Assembly: GCA_034766995.1 (NCBI GenBank)
Contig: CM068317.1
Span: forward strand, 20,196,714 to 20,260,713
Source: Acanthacorydalis orientalis
Taxonomy: Eukaryota; Arthropoda; Insecta; Megaloptera; Corydalidae
Length of the DNA: 64,000 bases
Direction of reading: 5' to 3'
Part shown: piece after piece, positions 49,177 to 61,161 of the stretch
Layout: each line of letters starts with the position of its first letter
Numbering within the stretch: the stretch's first letter is position 1
The notes under the pieces: model-generated
What the model saw: the letters and a program-made list of their open reading frames with translations, nothing else
Databases searched by the model: none
Told to the model about the DNA's origin: nothing
Made by a program: the position numbers and the translations under genes

Positions 49177-50194
49177 TTAGATTGGTAGGAAAATAATAGC
49201 TGTTTTTGTTTTCTGGATTCTAACCTTAATTATTTCAATGCAAGTATCATTTCATTGTGTTCATGTTAATATCATTTTAAAGTACATTTTTGGTCTGTCT
49301 TTTGGTAGCATGGACTTTGGTTTTATTGTTAATTTTGCTTCAAATTGGACTATTGAATCAAAGATGGAAAAGACCCAAATAAGAGCAATGTTATTGCATG
49401 AGTTCAAAACGGGCGGTAAACTATCACTGCTTGTAAACTAAACGATCCTTTTGGTATGGGTATTGTTAAGGAACGTACTGCGCAATGGTGGTTCCAAAAA
49501 TTTCATGCTTGAGACGAGAGCCTTGAAGATGAAGAACGTCGAGGGCGTCCTTCTTGAGTTTAAAACGACCAACTGATAGCGTTAGTTAAATCAGAACCAC
49601 ACACAATAATTTGAGAGCGACAAAACCAGTTTGCACAATGGTTGGGTAAAAATAACGCTCCAAAGCATTTCTCGAAACCGAAATTACACCAAAAGGAAAT
49701 TATTGTCACTGTTTCGTGGTCTCCACTCGATATAATTTACTATAATTTTTTTGATCCTAACGAAATCATTACAGCTGAGAGTTATTGTGAAGAAATCGAT
49801 AAAATCCACCAAGAACTGCGAAGTGTGGTCCCTGCACTAATAAATCGGAAAAGTTCAGTCTCTGCATTACAATGCACGTCCACATGCCGTACGATTGATC
49901 CTCCAAAAGTTGAGTGAATTGGGCTGTGAAACTTTGTCTAATCCAACATACTCACCAGACAAAATAGTCTTGACAACAGATTATCACTTGTTTAAGATTT
50001 TCGACAATTTCTCACAGTCTCCAACAATTAACTCCGGAATTTTACACCACCGGAATAAATAAACTTGTAGTTGATTGGCAAAAATGTGTCAATTCTAATG
50101 GTGCTTATTTCGATTAATAAAGTTAATTACTAGCTGAGAAAAATGTATATGAATTTGAAGGTCATAAACGATCATTATTTTTCTATCACCCTAA
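49177..50194 (+). mobile_element. Hsmar1-like mariner, internally deleted (A3)
   Basis: Starts TTAGATTGGTAGGAAAATAA and ends with TTATTTTTCTATCACCCTAA, the A-family TIRs. 1018 bp; about 270 bp covering the second helix-turn-helix to the first catalytic Asp are missing. It is the only A copy here that keeps the catalytic and C-terminal regions. Confidence 0.87.
49364..50117 (+). pseudogene. Mariner transposase pseudogene (A3), Hsmar1-like
   Basis: ATG at 49364: MEKTQIRAMLLHEFKTGGK, then VKERTAQWWFQKFHA (stop) DESLEDEERRGRPS. After the deletion: WLGKNNAPKHFSKPKLHQK, YNFFDPNEIITAESYCEEID, a frameshift, then LHYNARPHAVRLILQKLSE, where the second catalytic Asp is Tyr, and TTDYHLFK with the third Asp. 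It ends WQKCVNSNGAYFD and a stop at 50117, very close in form to the Hsmar1/SETMAR C-terminus. Stops and frameshifts make it inactive. Confidence 0.88.
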
Positions 50195-51400
50195 TACCTA
50201 ATAACGTATGACTAAATTTGTTATAGAAAACAAGGGCTCAAAACAAATTTATTTATATAATCTAACTTGACAATGAATGTTTAGAACGAAAACGAAAATA
50301 ACAATTATTACGTGGCTTTAATTATCATATAAGCTTTTTAATGGTTATGTATAAGAAGAAAAATGACATTTGTACCTAACAATAAGTGCATTTAAATGAT
50401 TAAAGTACACAGTGAGAAATTGTTGAATATTTTATAACAAAAATGTGAAATAAATGTAGTGGTAAAATATTTTTGGTAATATGACTAAATTTTTTTTCGT
50501 AAATATTTTTTTCACCACCCTACGAAGCACATCATTTTTCTGATCAAAATTGTTCAATAAATGATTATTGATCACTGTTTATTGTTGATGATTATTGCAC
50601 AATTATCAATGATGATTCCATCATCCCCAGTGCATTAAGATACAGAAATATATTTTTGTATTTTAGTAATTTTTCTATATCTTAGCACTTTGAAAATGAT
50701 TTTATCACTATGAAAATGTGCACAAGTGGTAAAAAAAATAATTATTGAACATTTTTGACCAAAATTATTTTTGTGAAATGTGTAATAAATTTATTCGTGA
50801 ATATGAATTTAATTATGTTGTAGCTTAATAAATGATTATTTATTAACAATTATTGAACATTTTAAATCAAAAATATGAGTTTTATGGAGTGAAAAAATAA
50901 TTTGGGAAATTGAGGTAGTGATTCATTTCTCTAAGCGAAGTTATCTACAACGTCAAACCAAAATCGTGATTTATTACTCTTTAAATCAAAATTTTGTTTT
51001 AAATTATTAGTGTAATTTTCTTAGTTTCTAAATAAAATTTAATTTGTTTAATTCTTTACTAGTACGATCATTTTTAAAAACATAACTGGTATTCTGGGGT
51101 CAGCTTTGATCCCAAACTAAAATTTTATTTTTCTTTTAGTTCTCTGTGCCATAGCACTTTTTTTTGTTTGTTTTATAACAGCCTTTGACCTGTCATTTAA
51201 GTATACTGCAAAAAATTGATTATGAAAGCAAAAAAAAATGTTAATCGAAATGTCTGAAGTAACAAAATTAATGAAATGTTTCAATACTTTCATTTTATTA
51301 ACGCTTAAAAAAATGACAAAAAAGAACTCTTCATTTTCCGCTACTTTAATTATCACTTGATTCCCTGAAAAAATTGAGAATGATATTAGTTGGAGTATAA
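50195..51400. other. Gene-free stretch with a dispersed-repeat copy
   Basis: 50500-50900 carries repeated phrases of the dispersed repeat (AATAAATGATTATTGATC, CTTAGCACTTTGAAAATGAT). GGGGTCAGCTTTGATCCC at about 51095-51112 could be an end of the piggyBac-like element that follows. The 96-codon minus-strand frame at 51117-51407 is unrecognised. Confidence 0.45.
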
Positions 51401-51429
51401 GAAACAAAGATAACGTTTTATTACTTGGT

Positions 51430-52115
51430 ACTAAAAATGGTTTCAGGACCTACAAACGATTTTCTCTACCATATGCTGCTTGCATACCATCTTAAAACAT
51501 TGTGTTGAATATTTTGTCTTCAGATCGAGGAAAAAGTTCGCAACTCTTCCTCTTTTGGAGTGGTTTCAAGGGTGTTCCCTTTACCTGTGACTGGAATTTC
51601 AGGAGCTTCAACTTGGAAATTCTGTCACGAAGCATTTGATCATTCAAGTGGTCTTTTATCCAAATTTTCTAACTTTCTTCCAGCATTCTTACTTTGGTAT
51701 TTAGTACTAAGTTCAGTCATTTTTGCATTAGTGTCTATCAAAATAATTTCCCTAATATGATCTGTAATTAGTAACTGCCATGCTTCATGAGAAGTTGACC
51801 GTTTGTTGTTATTTGCTTATTCTTTCAAATCAAGCAAATGCGTAATTATGGGGGGTGATTATTGGGTGATGGGGTCGTTACTTGAGTTTTGGGTGGATTT
51901 TTAGGACACTTACACCTACTTTTGCCAAAAAAAAATAGTTATAAGACTTATTTCCATAATGATCAGATTCACTATTCGGTTGAATTTCCTCTTCAGATGC
52001 AGTTTCGTGATCAGTATATTTACTTTCAGCTTCGGAAAAACCACTATCACTTTCTTCTAAGTCTTCTTTAAGTACTACTAGCTCACCTGTCACTATCTTA
52101 CTTCAAAATTTCTTC
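51430..52115 (-). pseudogene. piggyBac-like transposase N-terminal pseudogene
   Basis: The minus strand opens with an acidic region (LKEDLEESDSGFSEAESKY, HETASEEEIQPNSESD) followed by a frameshifted FFGKSRCKCPKNPPKTQ. That is the acidic leader plus the YFGKxxxKWSxxPP motif at the start of piggyBac transposases. Further down are AWQLLITDHIREIILIDTNA and MTELSTKYQ, matching the W--F---EMLEEIV-HTN motif. The catalytic core could not be recognised and several stops occur. Ends are not defined; a possible left end is near 51095. Confidence 0.6.
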
Positions 52116-53236
52116 AACTTCTCTGTCAAATATTTACGCACCGTGATTTTTCTAAAACAGTTTTTCTAGACGTTACTGTTGTAATGGGGCCACTTACAAA
52201 CGCAAAACTGCGTTTATCTGGCTCTAATGATAAAGTACACGTACACACGTTTACTAATAACTAAATGATCAACAATTAGGAAGCTAATGAAGTATACCGG
52301 TTAGTTCTGCCAACGTTTAAGTTTTTATGGCTAAAAAACCTAAATCTAGGATCAATGTTGACTACATTATATCAGTTAAAGATCAATTAAAAATTAAAGC
52401 TAACGAACCCGATAACGTGGCGACGATATAAAAAAAATATCTCATTGAAAACAGAACTGTAGTTATTCTTTTTTCATCTTTTCATTTTTCTTTAAATATT
52501 CTAAATTATTTTCTGTAAATAACAATACTTTGATTAAGGATATTAGTATTAAATTTAACATCATATTCGAATAAAGTTCAAATCTGCCGTTGTTCAATTA
52601 GTCTAGTTCTACAGACGATCATAAATTCAACGAAGTAATTAAAAATATATGGCAATGAACAGAATCACAAATCAAATCAACAGCTTTTGCCTAATGACGT
52701 AACATGTATATATAAACGCGTGATCTAAGAAATAAAACAGCAGTCGACATAGATAGCCACTTTATTGATACATGTCGAGCAGCAGTAGGCACTCCCGATA
52801 ATGGGCGTATTACACACATTTCACGTGTTACAACATAAGAATTAGTACGTTGTACGAACAGTAATTCTTTTTTTCGTATTTACATACTATTCCCACATGT
52901 TGAACAAATTTAGAAATTTATAATCTCGTCCAAAACACGATATCATAAAAGTGATTATTTATTTAAAACTGAAACGAACGAAAAACATAACAGAAAAATT
53001 GTACCGAGTATGCATAGATCATGGGATGAAATTCATGTCGGATCAATATTTATTCTAATCGGATTGTATCAATAAAATTAATAGATGACCTTAAACGGTT
53101 TCGGTTTATCTAAATATGAATGGTATTAAACTTTATTGAAATAAAAAGGAATAATAAATACTATAATAAAAATATCCATACTAACTTCCTGTAGACTTAC
53201 ATAGAATTGAAACGTAACCAAATAAAACCCACACTA
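52116..53236. other. Gene-free stretch
   Basis: 52700-52860 has a TATATATAAACGCG, an AATAAA and a moderately GC-rich tail, a layout resembling a retroelement LTR or promoter, but no second copy or coding was seen. Confidence 0.4.
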
Positions 53237-53796
53237 TTAGTTTGATAGAAAAATAATTGCGGTTTATGACCTTCAAATTCATATAGAGTTTTTAATTTAA
53301 GTGGTTTTAAGTGGTCTAGAATTGTTAGATGACTAATCCTACCTTTGTGCAGGCTCTCGAATTGTTGTGCTTGTTTTTGATTCAACTAACGCCTTCAGTT
53401 GGTCGTTATGAACTGAAGACGGGCGCCTGAGAACTTCTTCATCCTCAAGACCCTCGTCCTCAGCATGACATTTTTGGAACCACCGTTGCACCGTACACTC
53501 TTTCACAGTACCCGCACCAAAAGTGTCATTTAATTACGAGAATTTTCTGCTGCTTTACTACACGTTTTGAATTCGTACAAAAAATACTCTTATTTGCTCC
53601 TTTTCCATCTTTAATTCAATACCACAATTTGAAGCAAAATTAATAATAAAATCAGAGTCTATATATCAAGATACTGACCAAAAAATGTACTTTAAAATAA
53701 TATTAACAAGAACACGATGAAATTACACTTAAATTAAAAAAAATAAAGTTAGAATTCAGAAAACAAAGACAACAATTATTTTCCTACCAACCGAAT
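53237..53796 (-). mobile_element. Hsmar1-like mariner deletion derivative, copy A4
   Basis: Left end TTAGTTTGATAGAAAAATAA, inverted right end TTCGGTTGGTAGGAAAATAA. 560 bp, with the same structure and breakpoint as A1 and A5: DNA-binding half, then a direct jump to the subterminal TATATGAATTTGAAGGTCAT. Confidence 0.87.
53330..53608 (-). pseudogene. Mariner transposase N-terminal fragment (A4)
   Basis: ATG at 53608: MEKEQIRVFFVRIQNV then stops. In another frame LNDTFGAGTVKECTVQRWFQ, KCHAEDEGLEDEEVLRRPSS, VHNDQLKALVESK, ending HLKPLKLK at the deletion junction. Catalytic domain absent. Confidence 0.8.
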
Positions 53797-54000
53797 CTAA
53801 TAAAATGTATTATTTTAATGCAATATTCATTTGAATTGATATTTTTAATTTTGGGTATCTATACCACATTCATAGTAAGTAAACTTGTTATGAATATAAC
53901 AATATAAATAAGAATTAGACGAAAGTACAGTCATATGTGTAAGTAAATATTATGTATGGAGTAAAAAAAATATGTTTACGAGACTGGTATACATATCAGC

Positions 54001-54068
54001 CATGAACAGGAACTTTCATTGCAAGCTCCTATTACAATAGGAGCTTGTAATGAAAGCTGCTGTTCATG
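54001..54068. repeat. Head-to-head palindrome of two mariner ends
   Basis: 54001-54033 and 54036-54068 are inverted copies with 3 mismatches in 33, separated by 2 bp. Each half is a B-family terminus (AATAGGAGCTTG-AATGAAAG) with the outer tip at the centre, so two element ends meet tip to tip. The right half belongs to B2; the left half is the remnant of a second copy. Confidence 0.85.
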
Positions 54069-54782
54069 TGTAGATGGCTTTAGGGGCGCATGCTGTGGGT
54101 AGTGATAGATGCTCTTATATAATTTTGACCGGCGATGAAAAATAGATCTATTTCGACAGCTCGAAACGAAAAAAATAATGAGTTAATCCTAGTCAACCAT
54201 CAAATTCGACACCAAAGCGATACATTGATGGTCACAAAGCAATGCTCTCTATTTGGTGGGATATGAAAGGTGTCTTGTATTATCAGCTGTTGTAACCGAA
54301 GGAAACAATCACCGCTGAACGTTATCAACAACAATTGGTGGCTTGAATAATAATTTTATGCAACAACGATCAAAAATTGCATCAAATCGCTGACAAGTGA
54401 TTCTTCTCCATGATAACGCTCGGCTCCATGTTACTATAACCGTGAAACAAATACTGATGGAGCTTGAATCGAAGATTCTGCCGCACCCAGCGTATTCTCC
54501 GGACCTGGTCCCAAGCGATTACCGTCTGTTCCGATCTATGCAACACGCGTGAGAAGATACACATTTCCATAACTACGGAGAAGATGAAAATCGGATTGAT
54601 GAATGGATTGGTTCAAAATACAGACTATTCTTTCGTCGCGAAATTCAACTTCTATCAGAAAAGTGGGAAAAAGTCATGGCTTCCGAGGGATAATAGTTTA
54701 ACGTATTCACACATTTTGTTATTGAAATAAATGCTCAAAAAAAACCTACAAAAAAACAACGGCTTTCAATGCAAGCACCTAA
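54035..54782 (+). mobile_element. Deleted mariner (B2)
   Basis: Left end TAGGAGCTTGTAATGAAAGC, inverted right end TTAGGTGCTTGCATTGAAAG. 748 bp; the N-terminal half of the coding region has been deleted (about 500 bp compared with B1). Confidence 0.85.
54117..54733 (+). pseudogene. Mariner transposase pseudogene, catalytic half (B2)
   Basis: ILTGDEK (stop) IYFDSSKRKK carries the first Asp with W changed to a stop. Then LYLVGYERC, ILLHDNARLHVTITVKQ with the second Asp, and HPAYSPDLVPSDYRLFRSMQ with the third, exactly 34 residues apart (DD34D). The C-terminus is DEWIGSKYRLFFRREIQLL, EKWEKVMASEG and a stop. The DNA-binding domain is missing and several stops interrupt the first part. It is a useful reference for reading B1. 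Confidence 0.87.
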
Positions 54783-54873
54783 TATATTATCTTTTTAGGA
54801 TCACCATAAGATTTCTGGTTTTATTTAAATTCGTACAACATATAATGCTATATATATATATATATATATATAA

Positions 54874-54939
<66 letters not shown>

Positions 54940-56430
54940 CTGTTCTTATATATTCTTAAAATTTACAATTTTCGTACTTCTTTTCTTGTCTCTCATTGGA
55001 TGTTGCATGTACACTACAATCAATATGGAAAAAACAATGGACGATGGTACATGTATTCATTCTCTCCCCATTCATCTCCTCGCGCAATGTCCGGCATGGG
55101 TCAATTTAAGGCGACGATAATTTGGGGAGTTTTTTCTCACTGCGGCCGAACTAGGATCTATAAACTCGGGCAGGCTGATGGGCTTCTGGAAGGAAGCGAA
55201 ACTTCCCGAGTAGTTTTGATCAAGTCGAGGGAAGGCATAATGGACCTCGAGTCTAAGTGCCGGGAGGCAAGAAAGCTTCCTCTCCCCTCAAACATAATCT
55301 AATCTACTATAAAGTCATACAGGTGGTGTGACAAATACAATATTCTTTTTTAATATGAATTGATGAATGACATCAAAACGAATTAAATGCATACACTAGT
55401 ACTAACATGGACACACAGATTATTGAAATAGTATTATTGCATAATGAAATAAAATTAATTCCATAGCGTCACAATATTTAATAATACATGGAAATAACTA
55501 TTGTGCTGTTATAATCATCTAATAACAGATTTAATTAGTGTCCATTTATATTTCTATCAAACTTACTATTTTCTGTAAAGTAAATCTTATTATATTTTAT
55601 AATGGAACAATACTTTCTTGTGCAAATATATTTAATTTATAAGAAAATATATAACGTGTTAACATTATATGAAGTATTCAAAATCAAAAATAATTTTATT
55701 AATCGCACGTGATTACAATGCTGCAGGGTTGTGAGCAGAATGATAATGGATTTGGGTTTTTCGGGATCTAAATCAGTCGACTTTTAAGCTTATTTTGAAA
55801 GCAATGTGACTGACAGTAAGATTGGTATGAGGCTTCAGATATTGAGTTAAAATAAAAAGAAGAAAGTTGAAAATATAATCTTTCAAGTCGTGTATTTATT
55901 TTTCAACATAGTCACTACAGATGTTGATACATTTTTACTTTTGTATAACAAGTTTCTTTATTTCGTTTCTGATAAACTTTTATGTTTATTTTTTTAGTCA
56001 ATCTTTGGCGGTAGCCTTTCACAATAGATAGCTTAAAACATAAATATACAAATTACAAAAAAAACTCATCGAATACAGTTTCTGTTATAAACTATTTTTG
56101 CACGAAGTTTTATTATCTTTAGAAGAGAAAATATTTTAAAAAAATAAAACTGTACTCGACCAATTGTCTTAAAAAATTGATATTTATATTTCATCTAATA
56201 AATAAAATCACATTAGACCTGTGTACTATTTTAATTAATACTTTTATAAATTGTCATTTTTGCACAAATCTATTCTCATTTGCGAAATTTAATAATTTAT
56301 GCAGTATTATGAAGTATATTTACAACAATTTACATTACTAACAGAGGAAACATTATACATAGACGAATAAGAAATTATCGTACAAATTTTAATACAAAAA
56401 ATAGTTATATTACACTGAAAAAATATATTA
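54783..56430. other. Gene-free stretch with (TA)n 54849-54933 and a GC-richer patch
   Basis: 55060-55290 is about half G+C, far above its surroundings, and open in one plus-strand frame (about 100 codons from 55000), including QFKATIIWGVFSHCGRTRI. That frame is vaguely like the Tc1-type WG-FS-HG motif but is not convincing. Nothing else recognised. Confidence 0.45.
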
Positions 56431-56999
56431 TTAAGTTGGTAGGAAAATACTTGCGTTTTTTTCTGAATTTTAACATTCATTGTTTTCAATTAAAGTGTAA
56501 TTCCATTATGTTCATGTCAATATAATTTTAAAGTGCATTTTCTGGTATGTATTTTGGCATCATCGACTTTGGTTTTATTATTAATTTTGCTTCAAATTGA
56601 GCTATTGAATTAAAGATGGAAAAGGAGCAAATAAGACTAATTTTTTGCATGAATTCAAAACGGGTGGTAAAGTAGGAGAAACTCTAAACAATGTTTTTGT
56701 TGTGGGTACTGTTAAGGAACGTACGGTGCAATGATGGTTCCAAAAATTTCGTGCAGAGGATGAAATTCTTGAAGATGAAGATGGTCGCGGGCGTCCTTCA
56801 GTTCATAACGACCAACTGAATGGGTCAGTTGAATCAGAACTACGCACAATAATACCAGAACTTGCACAAAAGTAAGAGTTATAAAAGTATAAGGCATTAA
56901 TTAACCAAAATTTCTGGATCACTTAAAACCGCTACGAAAACCAGAAAAGAGATAAATCTATATGAATTTGCAAGTCATAAAGCGCAATTATATCCTAAT
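56431..56999 (+). mobile_element. Hsmar1-like mariner deletion derivative, copy A5
   Basis: Left end TTAAGTTGGTAGGAAAATAC, right end CGCAATTATATCCTAATA. 569 bp with the same architecture as A1 and A4. Confidence 0.85.
56616..56880 (+). pseudogene. Mariner transposase N-terminal fragment (A5)
   Basis: ATG at 56616: MEKEQIRLIFCMNSKRVVK then stops. In other frames GTVKERTVQ (stop) WFQKFRAEDEILEDEDGRGR, VHNDQLNGSVESELRTII, ending near FLDHLKPLRK at the shared junction. No catalytic domain. Confidence 0.8.
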
Positions 57000-57034
57000 A
57001 GTATACTTTATTTATTTATATAAATGAGTGTATT

Positions 57035-57644
57035 TTAACACATTCCCGACCGCTAATGTTTTGCTAAAATTTGGGACCGGCGATTTTAGACATATACAAT
57101 AATTTTGGAAGGTGTGTAATAAAACTGGGATAATTTTTTGAAATTAATATATATTTGAATGAACATTTTCTTATTGATACATAAGTAATTCTAAAATTTC
57201 ACACTAGCTCTATCAGATAGAATATGAGTACACCTTTTTCTGATAGGAAAAATGTCCGTATCTGATCTTCTATCTCACTGTCCGAATCATTGATCTCATT
57301 TTCACGACTTAGTCTGTAAATCTGAAAAATATTCACAAAATTTCTCTGAAAAAATGTCTTCCTTATCCATTGTGAAGGTATGAAATTTTAAAACAATTAA
57401 TTTTTACTGTAATTATTAGCACACATATATATTTATCGGTCCCTCCGAAGTCAAAAACCAAACTGAAAATATCTCCAGTAACAGGATTGATAATGTATAA
57501 TGTTCGAAAGCAAAAAAATACCGTTTTCTGGAAAACAATCAAGAAATCATGCACCATCACCCTCACCTAATGCGAGATATCTGGTTTTCGTTTGTCAACT
57601 TATATGAAAACGAGAATTCTCGTTCCAGATCGCCAATGTGTTAA
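57035..57644 (-). mobile_element. piggyBac-type deletion derivative (PB4)
   Basis: TTAA at 57035-57038 and 57641-57644. Left end CACATTCCCGACCGC, inverted right end CACATTGGCGATCTGG. 610 bp. Unlike PB1-PB3 it still contains a piece of piggyBac coding sequence, which identifies the superfamily directly. Confidence 0.8.
57210..57370 (-). pseudogene. piggyBac-like transposase N-terminal fragment (PB4)
   Basis: ATG at 57370: MDKEDIFSEKFCEYFSDLQT, then, after a frame change, RENEINDSDSEIEDQI. The short N-terminus followed by an acidic DSDSE-type stretch is typical of piggyBac transposases. The rest of the gene is deleted. Confidence 0.6.
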
Positions 57645-58775
57645 TAGATTTTACTGCAATTTGCATTAAATAAAATTATATAATAAATAAAATTATAATC
57701 AAAACTTGAAACTTAATATAGTGTAAATGTATAAATAATATTAAATACTTTTTACATGAGAGTATAATCTTTTTTTAATGTTTACAACTATACATGTATG
57801 TATGTTTTCTGCTTATTGTTTTTAAAAAAAATACAATTCACATACTTAGACTTGTCCTATATCGAACATGACTAATTTATGATAATATTATAAAAATGTT
57901 ATCAGTATTACTGCTAAGGTAACCTAGTTGGATTAAAGTGACTTTTTACAATCTGTATTATATATTTTTACAAGACGTAACTTCGACGTTAACTGTTTTT
58001 ATTGCTACCTGATCTCACAACAATGTAGTCTGATATCTTGACATAAATGTACAATGAAACGTGTCATTGGTATTTTAAATACAAAATATGTGTATATGTA
58101 TGTATGTATAAAACTATAAAATGCTAAAGAAAAACAAAACTTTTTTTATTGTAGTCAAAAATATTTATTGAAATAATGTTCAGTTGTTTATTTAAATGAT
58201 AAAAATAAGAATTCGTAGCGTGTATTTATAGAAAATAATAAAAAGTAATATTCATTTAACACGCAATCAGAATAACGGTAATTATAAACGGAATTAATTA
58301 AAGGACGAGTTTTCGAATGTAAAACTTGTGTAGATTATTTAATGCTTACACGTTAATCAAATTATTTTAGATTTTTTTTTGAATACTGTTGTCATCGACT
58401 GTGAATAAATTGTATAATGTTTTTAAAAAGTAGCAGTCATCATTTTATTTCTTTTAGAAGAGCCCATCGCCGTGTTCGCATACGCACCGCGAGGGGGCCA
58501 ATAACGTATGTTTTATAGAACAAGCATCGACGTTTCCAATGACCATTTGTCATGAACAGATCATTCTCACCTAAAGTTTACCCACTGGATACACATGTAC
58601 CATGCTGTTTAACATGCTCATAGTGCACATATAAATATTTGCACATTTTGTAGGTTATACTTGTTTATCAATCGACTATATATTTATGATTTAGAAAGCT
58701 TATATTTGACATGCACACAAATATATATATATATATATATACATGTTTATACACGCACATACACACACAAACGCA

Positions 58776-58835
<60 letters not shown>

Positions 58836-59045
58836 TAAAACATTAAATTTGCGTCAATTCGACACTCATTAGAGTCGAAGTACTATAATTCTTTAATTCA
58901 TTTGAATTTACTTGAAATTAATTTTCTATAAATTGAAATAGAATTTAGTGCTACAGACCCCAAAACTGTAATTATAACAAAATGATTTCCAAATCAATAC
59001 AAATAAAAAGGCATCCAAAGTTTTAAATAGAATAGAATCTGTAAC
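57645..59045. other. Gene-free stretch with one possible terminal exon and (TA)n
   Basis: 58458-58504 may be a short exon (see findings). Microsatellites at 58717-58740 and 58781-58832. Otherwise nothing. Confidence 0.45.
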
Positions 59046-60322
59046 TATTGGTGGCCTAAAAGTAATTGTGTTTTTTTCTGTGTAAATGAAAGGCAAATTT
59101 TTCATGGGAAACAAAAATTTTATTAAACAAAATATTGTCCATTTTGTTCGATTACCTTTTGCCATCTTTCAGGCAAATTCATGATTCCGCGCTCAAAAAA
59201 TTTCTTATCTTTTTCGATAAAAAAGTTCCAAGAACTATATAATATCCTCATCAGTAGTGAAGTTTTCACCAATCAAAGTGTTTTGTAAAGAACGAAACAA
59301 ATGGTAATCTGATGGTGTCAGGTCTGGCGAATATGATGGATGCGGTAATATATCGTATCAAAGCTTCAACAATTTTTGAGGAGTGACCAAACTTGTATGT
59401 GGTTTAGTTTTATCAGATGAAACAACACCTTTGCGATTCATCAGTTCTGGACGCTTCTGTTTGAAGGAATTGTTTAATTTATCCAGTTGATGACAATACA
59501 CGTCCGAATTAATGGTTTGGTTCTTTGGAAGTAGCTCAAAACACACAATACTTTTGAAATCCCACTAACCTGACACACAACCTTCCTTTGATGAATATCA
59601 GCTTTTGAAGTGCTTTAAACAAGTTCATCACGCTTGCTCCGCGATATTTTTCGTTCGATGTTGTTTTAGACAAACCATTTTCATGTTAATATACGTTTCA
59701 AAAATAAATCATTTTTTTCAAGTTTAAAGGAAGAATCGCAGGTATCAATGCGCTTAAGGAGATGAATTTCTTTCAGCTCGTGTGATACCCAAATATCGAC
59801 CTTACTGACGTATCCAAGTTGTTTTAAATAGTTTTCAACTCCTGATGTCGGTATATTAAGATTCTCCGCAATCCATTATGTCGTTAAACGCTGATTGGAT
59901 TCGATTAATACCTTTATTTTGTCATCATCAACTTCGATTTGCCTTCCTGAGAGTGGTACATCTTTAATATTAAAATTTCCAGACCGAAATTTAACAAACA
60001 AATTCTGACACTGCCGTAGTTTTAAAGGTATCTTCACTATACACATCACATAAGTTTTTAGGAGCTTGCACAGAGTTTTTTTTTCTTTTTGAAAGTAATA
60101 CAGCAAAATATAACGAAAATTTTTTTTTTGATTTTCCATTTTGAAATCGACGGTAAACAATTGTCAACGAAATCGTGCACTTTCTTTTTTCAAAACAATC
60201 TTGATCTATCAGCTGTCAAGTTACATAATGAATTTGTGGTTTAAAATGAAGTTAGTTACATTTCAAGACATGTACATCCATCTATTAGAAAAAAAACGCA
60301 ATTACTTTTTGACCAACCCAAT
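59046..60322 (-). mobile_element. Full-length dead mariner (H)
   Basis: Left end ATTGGTGGCCTAAAAGTAAT and inverted right end TTGGGTTGGTCAAAAAGTAA give degenerate TIRs. About 1277 bp, the normal mariner length. Same family as G. Confidence 0.86.
59123..60139 (-). pseudogene. Mariner transposase pseudogene (H)
   Basis: ATG at 60139: MENQKKNFRYILLYYFQKEK, a frameshifted block, then LRQCQNLFVKFRSGNFNIKD, PLSGRQIEVDDDKIKVLIES, linker WVSHELKEI. Downstream: LLPKNQTINSDVYCHQLDKL, then GVVSSDKTKPHTSLVTPQKL, where the second catalytic Asp survives but the following Asn is Lys. The third-Asp region is frameshifted. The C-terminus FFERGIMNLPERWQKVIEQN, GQYFV and stop at 59123 is perfectly kept. Dead, but easily restored in silico for classification by alignment with G. 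Confidence 0.88.
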
Positions 60323-61161
60323 ATAAGGCTAAGGTACCTTCATATCTTGTTTCCGCAATGAAAACCAGTGCAATTGCTTTTTGCGTCATACTCATTTTGA
60401 CATTAAAGATTTGTTTAAACACTTATTACACTGTTGTTTAAAGCATATATTAAATTTATGTAACCAGTTGTTTTCGTCAAATTCATGACTCCTTAAGAAA
60501 TATATCATGTTTGTTATAAAAACATAAATATTTTGTAAAAAAAATTAATCAAATTAATGATAAAACAGATTACACCTACCTAAAATTTACTAAATAACAT
60601 CAATTTATTTCTGTTTATAATTAATCACAAAATGGTTATGCTGTATTATTGTATATATTGCGAATATATGTTTTGGACAGGGTATAGATATTAAATTTCT
60701 AATTTACTGCTAAAAGATTAATTTATTTTCAATTCTCATTAATTAATTTATAAAAACAATAAAACATGGAAACTGTAATAAAGCCTTAAAGTTTTCAAAA
60801 ATTAAATATTCTCAATTAGAAATTAAATGTACATAATAAAATACGTCAATTAGAACTAGATGTTCATTTTTTACTTTTAAAGTTGACAATTATAGTTTTT
60901 ATATTAGCTCAGTTCACTGTCACAAAAAAGTTTCACTCTGTACAAACCATAAGTTATGTGCATCAAAATATTTAATCATTGATTACATTGGTCAACACAC
61001 ATTTTTCCTCCGAAATAACAACAATAGGATTAAGTAGTTCTGGTACCCTAATGTATTTTACTAATATTAAAAATTCCTAGTTGGTTCTCATTTCGTAGAA
61101 AAATCTAAAGATATTGCTTGAGAAAATTAATTACAAGGAATATTCTTGCAGAATTTGTACT
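60323..61161. other. AT-rich stretch without recognised features
   Basis: Nothing supported. Confidence 0.5.

Noticed and set aside
51117..51407. 96-codon minus-strand frame as a gene
   Set aside because: AT-rich, Phe/Lys/Ile biased, no domain; could be part of the decayed piggyBac-like element but not supportable.
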